A stretch of DNA of 41,711 bases, from positions 1-41,711 of the forward strand of contig CBDUMN010000023.1 of assembly GCA_965368335.1 (NCBI GenBank), in the 5' to 3' direction. Source of the DNA: CBDUMN01 sp965368335 (GTDB lineage Bacteria; Pseudomonadota; Alphaproteobacteria; Rhodospirillales; JAPHRK01). Positions 18,558-26,904 of this stretch are shown piece by piece. Each line of letters starts with the position of its first letter. Positions within the stretch are counted from its first letter, which is position 1. The translations under genes were made by a program, and so were the position numbers. Under the pieces are notes generated by a model that had not been told where the DNA came from, did not search any database, and saw nothing but the letters and a program-made list of their open reading frames with translations.

Positions 18558-19195
18558 AGGTCAGCGTTCTCGTTTCAGGCAGCGGTTCCAACCTCCAAGC
18601 CCTGATTGACGCCGCAGCCGATCCGACCTATCCAGCCGAAATCGTTCAGGTCATTTCCAACGTACCCGGCGCTTTCGGTCTAACACGAGCCGAGCAGATG
18701 GGCATTCCGACGAGAGTGATCAATCACAAGGACTATGAGGGCCGAGAGCCCTTCGAAGCGGCTCTGCAGCAGGCCATTACAGATTCCGGCGCGGAATTCA
18801 TTTGTCTCGCTGGTTTCATGCGTCTCCTGACCGACGGCTTCGTCAACCAGTGGACCGACCGTCTGATCAATATTCACCCCTCTCTGCTTCCCGCCTTTAA
18901 GGGGCTGCATATTCACGAGCGGGTGATTGAATTCGGCGCAAGGTTTACCGGCTGCACGGTGCATTTCGTTCGCCCGGCCATGGACGACGGACCAATTATC
19001 GTCCAAGCCGCCGTTCCGGTGCATGGCGACGATACGCCGGACACCCTCGCCAAACGGGTGCTCGCCGAAGAACACCGAATTTATCCGTTGGCATTGAAAC
19101 TGGTGGCCGAAGGGCGCGCCAAGGTAAAAGACGAGCGGGTCATTATCAACCATATGGACAGCCCCACCTCGGCCCTACTCAACCCCCAGGCTTAG
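18545..19195 (+). CDS. purN: Phosphoribosylglycinamide formyltransferase
   Basis: Third step of purine synthesis: transfers formyl from 10-formyl-tetrahydrofolate to GAR. The phosphate-binding SGSGSNLQ (11-18), the catalytic Asn and His in INIHPSLLPAFKG, and the catalytic Asp in MDDGPII are all present. It has 216 residues. The ATG lies inside the last codons of purM (13-base overlap), so the pair is translationally coupled. The C-terminal tail of about 15 residues after VIINHM is not conserved. Confidence 0.96.
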   Translation: MARLKVSVLVSGSGSNLQALIDAAADPTYPAEIVQVISNVPGAFGLTRAEQMGIPTRVINHKDYEGREPFEAALQQAITDSGAEFICLAGFMRLLTDGFVNQWTDRLINIHPSLLPAFKGLHIHERVIEFGARFTGCTVHFVRPAMDDGPIIVQAAVPVHGDDTPDTLAKRVLAEEHRIYPLALKLVAEGRAKVKDERVIINHMDSPTSALLNPQA

Positions 19196-19205
19196 AACTT
19201 TAAGC

Positions 19206-21254
19206 TTACTCAGCCGCCACCGGCCGCTCGGGCCGCCCCATATGATAGCCCTGACAGAAATCGACACCGATTTTCTGCAGCACTTCCAATGCGTCCTCAT
19301 CTTCGACGAATTCACCGATGGTTTTCAGGCCGAACTCATTGGCCATGTTGTGGATATGCCGGACCATGATGTGATCTTTCTCATCATTGGCCGCATGCCG
19401 GACGAAACTGCCCTCAATCTTGACGTAGTCGACGGTGAGATATTTGAGATAGATAAACGACGAGAAACCGCTACCGAAATCGTCGATGGCGAAACTGAAC
19501 CCTTCTTCACGCATCCAATCGACCAACTCGATCAACTGACCGATGTTGGGGAGAGCTTCGCGCTCGGTAATTTCCAAAACCACTTTCTCTGGAGGAATAC
19601 CGTGACGGCGCACCTGCTCGGCCATGCCACGCATACGCCCTAAATCGGCAATGCGCTTAGGCGATAGATTGAAGAAAATTTTGGTCTTCGAGTTTTTCAT
19701 TGCGGCGAAGGCTTTTAAGCCTTTGGCAAAGATGTGATCGTCAATCTCATTGGACAATCCCAACTCTTCGGCCGCTTCAATAAATTTCCCGGCAGGGACG
19801 TGATCGTCGTCTTCCCGAATCCGCGCCAGAACTTCATAGGCGTAAATCTCACCGGTCGCGGTTTCGACGATTGGCTGGAAAAACGGCTCGATACGGTCTT
19901 CGTCAATCGCCAGGCGAAGCGCCCGACCCTGGCTCATGGTTTCATGAAGAGCCTGCTCTTCAGATTCTTCAATGGTCGAAACCCGGTTTTTACCCAACCG
20001 TTTGGCTTTATACATCGCCACTTCCATGGCGATAGAGAGCTTGTCCACCGATTCGCCATTCTCGGGAAATCCGGCCACGCCGACGCTCACCTGCACACGT
20101 GTCGAGCCTTCGGGCAACTGGAAACTGGTTTCAGAGATCTGCCTGCGGATTTTTTCAGCCACATCGGCCGCTCCGGCTAAATCCGTTTCCGGCAACATAA
20201 TGGCGAATTCATCGCCACTAATCCGCGCCAGCACGTCGGTCTTGCGCAACTCTTCTTCCATCAGGACCCCAAGCTGCTTGAGCAGAACGTCCCCAATGGG
20301 GTGACCGAAGCTATCGTTGACATGCTTGAAACTGTCTACGTCGAAATAGAGCAGTGCAAACTGCCGTTTGTGACGTTGGGAGCGGCTGATCTCGGTCCCG
20401 ACAAATTTTTCGAAACTGCGGCGGTTATAGAGCTTGGTCAAAGGGTCGCGGGACGTCAACTCTTCAAGCTGATCCTGATAATCCTGAATGGTCGAAAGCA
20501 GCCGGTTGAAGTATTCGCTCAGATTGGAAAGCTCTCGAATGCGAATTTTCTGCCCCTCAACCCTCCGGCTGAGATTGCTGTCCGAGATGATGTCCCGCAT
20601 CACCGTTACAAGCTGTTTTACCGGCGAAGCGATAAAGAAACGCAGCTTGAAGTAAATGATAACGAAAATTCCGAACAGGAAGACAGCGAAGGTGCCGACC
20701 AAAGTCTTCATCACGAAACCGACCGAAACCTTTAGGTCTTCCACCGGATAGGTGATGTCGATTACCCCGTTGACCTCACCCAATTTAGCTTCGTGACACC
20801 GCTGGCATTTCTTTTTGACCACCATGGGGTAGATATAACGAATAGCGCCCGACGCCATCAGCATGGCTTCTTTTCCGTCGCGCAATGCCTGCCGAACCAC
20901 AGGGTCGTTCTCTCGCAGAGCCTTCTCAACGGCAATATCGCCAAACTCACGAATAACCGGCGCGCCTCGGAACACCTTAATATCGAGACCTGGAAGGCTG
21001 CTATTGAGCCGCTCAACCGTTTTATGAATGTCGTCCTTGGTCCACCCCCGCTCCATGACGGAATAAAGCCCCTGGAACACCAGTTGCGATGTTTGCCGCC
21101 CTTCTTTAAGCGCGATATCGCCGATTGCTTTTTCCTCTACATACTTGGAGAGAAAAAGCACCACGCCAGCCGAAAGCAGGGCGACGACAAAGGACAAAAT
21201 CAGAATGAATTGCCCCATCGAAAGAGAGGCAACGGACCCACCGGAAGATTTCAT
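19206..21254 (-). CDS. Membrane GGDEF-EAL protein with periplasmic haem-c (DUF3365-like) sensor
   Basis: Predicted c-di-GMP turnover enzyme of 682 residues. An N-terminal membrane helix (about 14-36) is followed by a periplasmic domain with the covalent haem motif C150-Q-R-C-H154 in the DUF3365/Tll0287-like context that ends GVIDITYPV. A second membrane helix lies at about 180-203, then HAMP, GGDEF (about 265-430) and EAL (about 440-675). The cyclase site reads SGDEF (346-350), with the RKTD inhibitory site at 337-340. The phosphodiesterase motif is EVL (474-476), and the metal residues NLSPKR, EITERE, IDDFGSG and GEFVED are kept. Phosphodiesterase activity is likely; cyclase activity is possible. 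It converges with purN. Confidence 0.92.
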   Translation of the reverse strand: MKSSGGSVASLSMGQFILILSFVVALLSAGVVLFLSKYVEEKAIGDIALKEGRQTSQLVFQGLYSVMERGWTKDDIHKTVERLNSSLPGLDIKVFRGAPVIREFGDIAVEKALRENDPVVRQALRDGKEAMLMASGAIRYIYPMVVKKKCQRCHEAKLGEVNGVIDITYPVEDLKVSVGFVMKTLVGTFAVFLFGIFVIIYFKLRFFIASPVKQLVTVMRDIISDSNLSRRVEGQKIRIRELSNLSEYFNRLLSTIQDYQDQLEELTSRDPLTKLYNRRSFEKFVGTEISRSQRHKRQFALLYFDVDSFKHVNDSFGHPIGDVLLKQLGVLMEEELRKTDVLARISGDEFAIMLPETDLAGAADVAEKIRRQISETSFQLPEGSTRVQVSVGVAGFPENGESVDKLSIAMEVAMYKAKRLGKNRVSTIEESEEQALHETMSQGRALRLAIDEDRIEPFFQPIVETATGEIYAYEVLARIREDDDHVPAGKFIEAAEELGLSNEIDDHIFAKGLKAFAAMKNSKTKIFFNLSPKRIADLGRMRGMAEQVRRHGIPPEKVVLEITEREALPNIGQLIELVDWMREEGFSFAIDDFGSGFSSFIYLKYLTVDYVKIEGSFVRHAANDEKDHIMVRHIHNMANEFGLKTIGEFVEDEDALEVLQKIGVDFCQGYHMGRPERPVAAE

Positions 21255-21324
21255 AGCCGCAGTATTTTGTTTTAAATTATCACATTTCTTAATTATTGCC
21301 GTTCTTATAGAAGAATAGCATCAC

Positions 21325-21339
21325 TTAATCAACGTTTAC
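21325..21339. promoter_or_regulatory. CtrA-box-like sequence between the GGDEF-EAL and thioesterase genes
   Basis: TTAA-N7-TTAC matches seven of eight specified bases of the CtrA consensus TTAA-N7-TTAA. It lies 71 bases upstream of the GGDEF-EAL start and about 80 upstream of the thioesterase start. Single-mismatch matches occur by chance, so this is only a candidate. Confidence 0.3.
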
Positions 21340-21418
21340 GCTAACAGTTATACATCCCCCTCGCGTTACGAGTTTCCGTTTGGTAGGCTCCGGCGTTTTT
21401 CGACGAATAGGCCGCTCA

Positions 21419-21856
21419 ATGTCAGCAAAAGAATCGCCCATTTTTAAGCACGTTTTCACCGTCCCAACCGACGCCATTGACGTTAATGGTCACGTTAACA
21501 ACGTGGTCTACGTTCAATGGATGCAGGATGTGGCGACCTTGCACTCAAACGCCGTTGGTCTAAGCCGTGGGGTCTACGAAGATAATCGAGCCGCCTGGGT
21601 GGCGCGGACACACCATATCGATTATCTATCGCCGACTTTTGAGGGTGAGGAAGTGGAAGCCCTGACCTGGATTTCCAATCTCAAGAAAGTTACGTCGCTC
21701 AGGAAGTATAAATTTTTCCGCAAAAGCGACGGCGCGCTGCTAGCTCGGGCCGAAACGAACTGGGTCTATATCGACCTTCAATCCGGCAAACCCAAGGCGC
21801 TGAACGATCTAATCCTCAACGCTTTCACTCCCTTAGCTGAAAACGACGAGCCTTAG
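21419..21856 (+). CDS. Acyl-CoA thioesterase (4HBT hotdog fold)
   Basis: Hotdog-fold thioesterase of the 4-hydroxybenzoyl-CoA / YbgC-like group, 145 residues. The catalytic region reads DAIDVNGHVNNVVYVQWMQD, with the conserved Asp and the GHVNN turn typical of the family. The substrate is not predictable. The ATG at 21419 gives the usual N-terminus; an in-frame TTG at 21380 would add 13 unlikely residues. It converges with the kinase-like gene, stops two bases apart. Confidence 0.87.
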   Translation: MSAKESPIFKHVFTVPTDAIDVNGHVNNVVYVQWMQDVATLHSNAVGLSRGVYEDNRAAWVARTHHIDYLSPTFEGEEVEALTWISNLKKVTSLRKYKFFRKSDGALLARAETNWVYIDLQSGKPKALNDLILNAFTPLAENDEP

Positions 21857-21858
21857 GG

Positions 21859-22623
21859 TCAGCCAACAACTCGCTCGTTTGGAAAACGCAGTTTAACCAT
21901 GGTGCCTTTCCCCGGCTTACTGGCTATGGCGAAACTACCGCCTAACGCTTCAGTCATGCGATGAGCCATGAATAAACCAAGCCCAGCGCTTTCTTCCCGC
22001 CGGTAGAGCCAATTGGGAGCCGTTGAAATAGGTTCTCTCATGGCTTCTGCAATTTCACCTTCCGTCATAGCTGCACCACTATGACGCACCCTGATAATAA
22101 CATCGCCGTCCTGAACCTTGGCCCGCACGTCGATATCACCGCCATTGGGCACCCGCTGAATGGCATGAAAAAGAATAGCTGAAAGAACCTGTTTAAAGCG
22201 CGCCTTATCGACGTTTAGAACGGGAAGGTCTTCAAGCTTATTGGTCGAAACGGATACTTGGTTTTTAGCCGCTCTCGGCGAAAAATTCCGCACGACCTTG
22301 CCGATAGAGAATTCCAAATTAACCGGTTCATCCTGCAACTCGAGCGAACCTTCGTTAAGGGCGACGAAATCAGCATAGCCGTCGATAAGATCGATAAGAT
22401 GGCGTCCGGAATGGAAAATGCCTTCGGCGTAATCCTTGTAGCGTTCATTGGATAGCGGGCCGTAAAGTTCACTCCGCATAGACTCGGAAAAACCGATGAT
22501 AACACTGAGGGCCGTCCGCAACTCATGGGTCAGGTTGCGGAGCGCACGGTCTTCAGCCATCCCCTCGACTGACTGAACTCTCCCCAACTTAGGCGCACCC
22601 TTTTCATTCGGCATCATTAACAT
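21859..22623 (-). CDS. Histidine-kinase-like protein with degenerate ATP-binding domain
   Basis: Soluble protein of 254 residues with a DivJ/PleC-type HisKA dimerisation domain (about 24-100). The phospho-acceptor is H33 in NLTHELRTALSVIIGFSE. The C-terminal HATPase domain is altered: the N-box reads LFHAIQRVP, with His where Asn is expected, and the G1 box reads VRHSGAAM, lacking the Asp of DxGxG. The later GLGLFMAHRM (G2) and GKGTMVKLRF are normal. ATP binding is thus doubtful; a phosphotransfer or scaffold role is possible. There is no sensor or receiver domain. The ATG at 22623 is preceded by GGGAG. Confidence 0.85.
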   Translation of the reverse strand: MLMMPNEKGAPKLGRVQSVEGMAEDRALRNLTHELRTALSVIIGFSESMRSELYGPLSNERYKDYAEGIFHSGRHLIDLIDGYADFVALNEGSLELQDEPVNLEFSIGKVVRNFSPRAAKNQVSVSTNKLEDLPVLNVDKARFKQVLSAILFHAIQRVPNGGDIDVRAKVQDGDVIIRVRHSGAAMTEGEIAEAMREPISTAPNWLYRREESAGLGLFMAHRMTEALGGSFAIASKPGKGTMVKLRFPNERVVG

Positions 22624-22632
22624 GCTCCCACT

Positions 22633-22640
22633 CCCCCCCC
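22633..22640. repeat. Homopolymeric C8 tract in the leader of the kinase-like gene
   Basis: Eight consecutive C on the plus strand (G8 in the mRNA) lie 10-17 bases upstream of the ATG at 22623, in the ribosome-site region. Such tracts can slip during replication; whether expression varies is unknown. Confidence 0.5.
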
Positions 22641-22726
22641 TTCAAGTTTTCGCAGTTGCAGCATATGACTAAACAACAAATCTGCAAAGCAAAACCCGTC
22701 CAATAACGAGTGTTTTATAAACAAAT

Positions 22727-23479
22727 CTATTCCTGCGCGTATTTCGCGCCAATGAGGAACTCCTTGTTTCCCTCAGGCCCCGTAATCGGACTTTCGCAAA
22801 TCCCGAAAACTTCCCAGCCTTCAAGGCCCTCTAGCCAGTCACGGATAGTTTGGCAGACCTCCTCATGCAACGCAGGGTCACGAACCACACCCTTTTTACC
22901 GACTCGTTCGCGCCCAACTTCAAACTGCGGCTTTATCAATGCAATCAAACATGCGCCTGACGCGGCAAGGGCCATAGCGGCAGGCAAAACCGTCCGTAAG
23001 CCAATAAAACTCGCATCGCAAACGATCATATCCACAGGCTCGGGAATTTGTTCATCGGTCAGGTAGCGGGCATTGGTTTTTTCCATGACCACAACCCGCT
23101 CATCCTGGCGTAATTTCCAGTCCAACTGTCCCTGTCCGACATCAATAGCGTATACTTTAGCCGCACCATTGGTCAGCAAAACATCCGTAAACCCGCCCGT
23201 CGAAGCCCCCACATCAAGACAGGTCTTGCCTGCCGGGTCGATAGCAAAGGCCTCTAACCCCTTGACCAGCTTCAGGCCGCCTCGCGACACCCAGGGATGT
23301 TCCTGGCCTTTAATTTCGATGGCGATATCGTCGGCAACCTGCTGCCCCGCTTTATCGAGTCGTTTGGTTTCGGAATAGACCTTACCGCTCATCACCAAAG
23401 CCTGGGCCTTGCTGCGGCTTTCCACCAGACCGCGCTCGACCAATAATTGATCGAGGCGCATCTTTGTTTTTTTTGTCAT
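22727..23479 (-). CDS. tlyA: TlyA-family rRNA 2'-O-methyltransferase / hemolysin-like
   Basis: S4-domain RNA-binding region (MRLDQLLVERGLVESRSKAQALVMSGKV, starting at residue 7) joined to an FtsJ/Rossmann methyltransferase domain. The SAM-binding motif is CLDVGASTGGFTDVLL (about 87-102), followed by the catalytic-region CDASFIGL and LIKPQFEVGRE. TlyA in mycobacteria methylates 16S and 23S rRNA cytidines; the name hemolysin is historical. It has 250 residues. The ATG at 23479 is used here; 23461 is an alternative. It lies 18 bases after dxs and ends the leftward cluster. Confidence 0.93.
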   Translation of the reverse strand: MTKKTKMRLDQLLVERGLVESRSKAQALVMSGKVYSETKRLDKAGQQVADDIAIEIKGQEHPWVSRGGLKLVKGLEAFAIDPAGKTCLDVGASTGGFTDVLLTNGAAKVYAIDVGQGQLDWKLRQDERVVVMEKTNARYLTDEQIPEPVDMIVCDASFIGLRTVLPAAMALAASGACLIALIKPQFEVGRERVGKKGVVRDPALHEEVCQTIRDWLEGLEGWEVFGICESPITGPEGNKEFLIGAKYAQE

Positions 23480-23497
23480 GGCAGGGTGCCTACTGGA

Positions 23498-25435
23498 TCA
23501 GGCGGTCGCCGAGGTTTTGATCAGGTCTTCCTTACCGAGCGCGGCAAGAGCGGTCCCGGTTATCTGGGCAGCATTGAGCCCGGCCTTATCGTACTGCTTA
23601 TCCATATCGTCATGCTGGATGAAATTATCGTTCATAACCAAGGGACGGAACTTAACCCCGCCATCCAGTTGCCCATCCTCGATCAGGGCATGCATCACTT
23701 GAGTGGCGAAGCCGCCTGCAACCCCTTCTTCAACCGTCACCAACACTTCGTGTTGATCGGCCAAACGCCGGATCAAGTCGCGGTCCAACGGCTTAGCGAA
23801 ACGGGCATCCGCTACGGTGGTCGAAAAACCGTGACCAGTCAGTTGGTCCGCCGCCGTAAAGCATTCCTGTAGACGGGTGCCGAACGACAACAAGGCCACC
23901 GATGTTCCCTCACGCAACACACGTCCCTTGCCGAGTTCCAACGGCTTACCCCGGTCGGGCAAGTCCACGCCGACGCCTTCGCCTCGCGGATACCTAAAGG
24001 CGCAAGGCCCTTCATCGTAGGCGGCGGCGGTGGCGACCATATGAACCAACTCGGCCTCATCGGCCGCCGCCATCAAGACCATACCCGGCAGATTGGCGAG
24101 ATACCCGATATCGAAACTACCCGCATGGGTCGGCCCATCGGCCCCAACAAACCCCGCCCGGTCGATGGCGAAACGGACCGGAAGGCGTTGCAACACCACA
24201 TCATGAACCACCTGGTCGTAGGCGCGCTGCAAAAAGGTCGAGTAAATGGCGGTGAAGGGTTTATAGCCTTCGCAAGCCATTCCGGCGGCAAAGGTCACGG
24301 CATGCTGTTCAGCAATCCCGACGTCATAACAACGGTCCGGGTAGGCTTGAGCGAACTTATCGAGTCCTGTCCCCGCAGGCATGGCCGCCGTGATGCCAAC
24401 GATCTTATCGTCACGCGATGCTTCATCGATCAGAGCTTGCGCAAAAACACCCGTATAGCTTGGCGCGTTCGCCTTGGCCTTCACCTGTTCGCCGGTCACG
24501 ATATTGAACTTGCCGACCCCGTGGTATTTGTCCGGCGCTTCCTCGGCCGGAGCATACCCTTGGCCTTTGTTGGTCTTGACGTGCAGGAGCACCGGCGTCG
24601 TGTCGCCATGGTCACGGATATTTTTCAATACCGGCAACAGATGTTCCAGATTGTGCCCGTCGATGGGCCCCACATAGTAGAACCCCAGTTCCTCAAACAA
24701 GGTGCCGCCGGCGACCATACCGCGGGCGTACTCCTCGGCCCGTTTGGCAGCTTCTTCCAGCGGACGGGGAAACTTTTTCGCCACTTCCTGGGCCATGTGG
24801 CGCAGGGAAAGATAGGTCTTGCCCGAAATCAGCCGCGAAAGGTAGGTGCTCATAGCCCCCACCGGCGTGGCGATGGACATGTCGTTATCGTTCAAAATAA
24901 CGGTCAGGCGCGCATCCATATCGCCCGCATTGTTCATGGCTTCATAAGCCATGCCCGCGCTCATCGCCCCATCGCCGATCACCGCAATGACGTGATTGTC
25001 CTTGCCTGCCAACCTGAAGGCTTCGGCCATGCCGAGACCGGCCGAGATGGAGGTTGAGCTATGGCCGGTGCCAAAGGGATCGAATTGGCTTTCATCGCGC
25101 TTGGTAAAACCCGACAGCCCGCCGCCCTTGCGCAAAGTGAGCATTTGATCGCGTCGGCCGGTAAGGATTTTATGGGGGTAAGCCTGATGACCGACGTCCC
25201 AGATCAGTCGGTCGTCGGGAGTGTCGAAAACATGGTGCAGCGCCACCGTCAATTCAACGACGCCGAGACTCGAAGCGAAGTGACCGCCGGTAATCGAGAC
25301 CGTACGGATTACCTCATCACGCAGTTCATCGGCCAACTGCCGAAGCTGCTGTTCTTCAAGCGCACGCAAGTCCGCCGGGCTTTCAATCCCATCGAGCAGG
25401 GGCGTCTTGTTTTCGGTCTCACTCACGTCACTCAT
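23498..25435 (-). CDS. dxs: 1-deoxy-D-xylulose-5-phosphate synthase
   Basis: First committed enzyme of the MEP isoprenoid pathway; condenses pyruvate and glyceraldehyde-3-phosphate using thiamine diphosphate. The 645 residues match DXS throughout: HVFDTPDDRLIWDVGHQAYPH (about 67-87), the ThDP motif GDGAMSAGMAYEAMNNAG (about 152-169, with LNDNDMSI), the transketolase pyrimidine domain with VGIAEQHAVTFAAGMA, and the C-terminal domain with VTVEEGVAGG. It directly follows ispA (18 bases), giving an isoprenoid operon with ispA and xseB, a common arrangement. Confidence 0.97.
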   Translation of the reverse strand: MSDVSETENKTPLLDGIESPADLRALEEQQLRQLADELRDEVIRTVSITGGHFASSLGVVELTVALHHVFDTPDDRLIWDVGHQAYPHKILTGRRDQMLTLRKGGGLSGFTKRDESQFDPFGTGHSSTSISAGLGMAEAFRLAGKDNHVIAVIGDGAMSAGMAYEAMNNAGDMDARLTVILNDNDMSIATPVGAMSTYLSRLISGKTYLSLRHMAQEVAKKFPRPLEEAAKRAEEYARGMVAGGTLFEELGFYYVGPIDGHNLEHLLPVLKNIRDHGDTTPVLLHVKTNKGQGYAPAEEAPDKYHGVGKFNIVTGEQVKAKANAPSYTGVFAQALIDEASRDDKIVGITAAMPAGTGLDKFAQAYPDRCYDVGIAEQHAVTFAAGMACEGYKPFTAIYSTFLQRAYDQVVHDVVLQRLPVRFAIDRAGFVGADGPTHAGSFDIGYLANLPGMVLMAAADEAELVHMVATAAAYDEGPCAFRYPRGEGVGVDLPDRGKPLELGKGRVLREGTSVALLSFGTRLQECFTAADQLTGHGFSTTVADARFAKPLDRDLIRRLADQHEVLVTVEEGVAGGFATQVMHALIEDGQLDGGVKFRPLVMNDNFIQHDDMDKQYDKAGLNAAQITGTALAALGKEDLIKTSATA

Positions 25436-25453
25436 CCCATTTTCCGGCCTTTT

Positions 25454-26341
25454 TTAAGCCGTTCGTTCGACCACGTATCGGGCCAAAGCCTTTAGAAGGT
25501 CGGCTTTTTCTTCGAAAATATCAAGGTGTCTTCCCGCCTGATCGGCCAAAAGGTTGGCCTGCTCCCGAGCCCGCTCCACCCCTAATAGCGAAACGAAGGT
25601 CGCCTTGCCTTGATCGGCATCCTTGCCGAGTTTTTTCCCTACGGCCCCCTCATCGCCTTCTACATCGAGCAAGTCATCGGCGATCTGGAAGGCTAGCCCC
25701 AGATCGTGGGCATAGTTCTGCAAAGCATGCCGCATGGACATAGGGGCCTTACCTAAAATAGCCCCAGCTTCGCTGGAAAACCCGATCAGGCAACCGGTTT
25801 TGAGGCGTTGCAATCGGGTAATTTCAGGCATGTCATACTCTTTGCCATCGGCTTCCAAATCGATCATCTGACCGCCGACCATGCCATGACGGCCCGCCGC
25901 CTTGGATAGAGCTGAAACCAACTCGCAGCGCACCTTGGGATCGGCATGGGTCGCATCATCAGCCAGGACTTCGAATGCCTGAGTCAGGAGACCATCGCCC
26001 GCTAAAATGGCGGTGGCTTCATCAAATTCGATATGGCAGGTCGGCTTGCCGCGGCGTAGATCGTCATCATCCATCGCAGGCAAATCATCGTGAACCAACG
26101 AATAGCTATGCACCATTTCGATGGCCACGGCGACGCGGAGCGCACTGTTTTCAGCCACTCCAAACAGCTTGGCGCTTTCCATCACCAAGAAGGGGCGGAC
26201 CCGTTTGCCACCGTTGAGGCAGGCATAACGCATGGCCTGGACAACCTTATTTTCCAAATCCTCGGTCTCGGGGATCAGGGTGATTAAGGCCTCCTCGACA
26301 GCGCTTGCCGTCTTGGCCAATGCCTGTTTGAGCTTGGACAC
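25454..26341 (-). CDS. ispA: Short-chain (farnesyl) diphosphate synthase
   Basis: Trans-prenyl diphosphate synthase that builds farnesyl (possibly geranylgeranyl) diphosphate from IPP. The first Asp-rich motif is DDLPAMDDDDLRRGKP with the two-residue insertion of bacterial type II FPP synthases, the second is DDLLDVEGD, and GGKRVRPFLV binds IPP. The GTG at 26341 gives 295 residues and a family-like N-terminus (VSKLKQALAKT), starting four bases after the xseB stop. A longer frame from ATG 26392 would overlap xseB by 47 bases and add 17 residues unlike homologues, so I prefer the GTG. Confidence 0.93.
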   Translation of the reverse strand: MSKLKQALAKTASAVEEALITLIPETEDLENKVVQAMRYACLNGGKRVRPFLVMESAKLFGVAENSALRVAVAIEMVHSYSLVHDDLPAMDDDDLRRGKPTCHIEFDEATAILAGDGLLTQAFEVLADDATHADPKVRCELVSALSKAAGRHGMVGGQMIDLEADGKEYDMPEITRLQRLKTGCLIGFSSEAGAILGKAPMSMRHALQNYAHDLGLAFQIADDLLDVEGDEGAVGKKLGKDADQGKATFVSLLGVERAREQANLLADQAGRHLDIFEEKADLLKALARYVVERTA

Positions 26342-26345
26342 TGGA

Positions 26346-26594
26346 TTATTCCATATCAACCGGTTCGGCTGAAACCTGACCTGCGGCATCAAGCGAAATC
26401 TTATCGACCTTGGCCTTGGCTTCTTTCAGCTTGGCTTCGCAGTGCTTCTTGAGAAAAGCGCCCCGCTCATAAGCGGAAATAGCGTCGTCGAGCTTGCTTT
26501 GCCCGCCCTCAAGACCGCGTACGATGGTTTCGAGCTCGGCCAAGGCTTCCTCGAAGCTCATAGCTGCAATATCTGCTGGAATGCTGTCAGCCAT
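26346..26594 (-). CDS. xseB: Exodeoxyribonuclease VII small subunit
   Basis: Small subunit of exonuclease VII, which degrades single-stranded DNA. The conserved core is MSFEEALAELETIVRGLEGG (12-31), followed by LDDAISAYERGAFLKKHCEAKL, a helical hairpin. From the ATG at 26594 it has 82 residues, matching the family norm of about 80; the longer frame from 26654 adds 20 unrelated residues. It lies directly before ispA, the classic xseB-ispA-dxs order. Confidence 0.95.
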   Translation of the reverse strand: MADSIPADIAAMSFEEALAELETIVRGLEGGQSKLDDAISAYERGAFLKKHCEAKLKEAKAKVDKISLDAAGQVSAEPVDME

Positions 26595-26736
26595 AACGAA
26601 ATCTTTATTCCATTCTTCCCCGAAAAACGGCCCGGAGTGTAGGCCCGCAAGCATTGCAACACAAGGGAAACCAACGGTAATTATGTTGCTAAAGCAATGG
26701 CCCGCATACTTCGAGAGCCCGACAAAACGCCCAGGA

Positions 26737-26904
26737 TTAGCGCGCCCGCTCCATGACCCGGATCAAGAACCACAGAATAACGCTCGTTACCCCAGAAAAA
26801 GAAAGAGCTTCAAGCCACATTCCCAGGGCGTAGAGATAGACCGTCACCGCGACAATCATCAAGGCGATGGCGATGAGACTCCACCGATAGAGTTTACTCT
26901 TCAC
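26737..26904 (-). CDS. Small two-helix membrane protein (55 residues)
   Basis: Reading frame found by hand. The GTG at 26904 follows directly on the TAG of the deacetylase-like gene, with GGGGA five bases upstream. The protein begins MKSKLYRW, then has one hydrophobic segment at about 9-28 (LIAIALMIVAVTVYLYALGM) and another at about 33-49 (ALSFSGVTSVILWFLI), and ends RVMERAR. The charge pattern suggests both ends are cytoplasmic. Start placement and codon content argue for a real gene; I do not recognise a family. A 142-base gap follows before xseB. Confidence 0.65.
   Translation of the reverse strand: MKSKLYRWSLIAIALMIVAVTVYLYALGMWLEALSFSGVTSVILWFLIRVMERAR

Noticed and set aside
26342..26392. 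ATG start of ispA at 26392
   Set aside because: Overlaps xseB and adds residues unlike homologues; the GTG at 26341 fits better.
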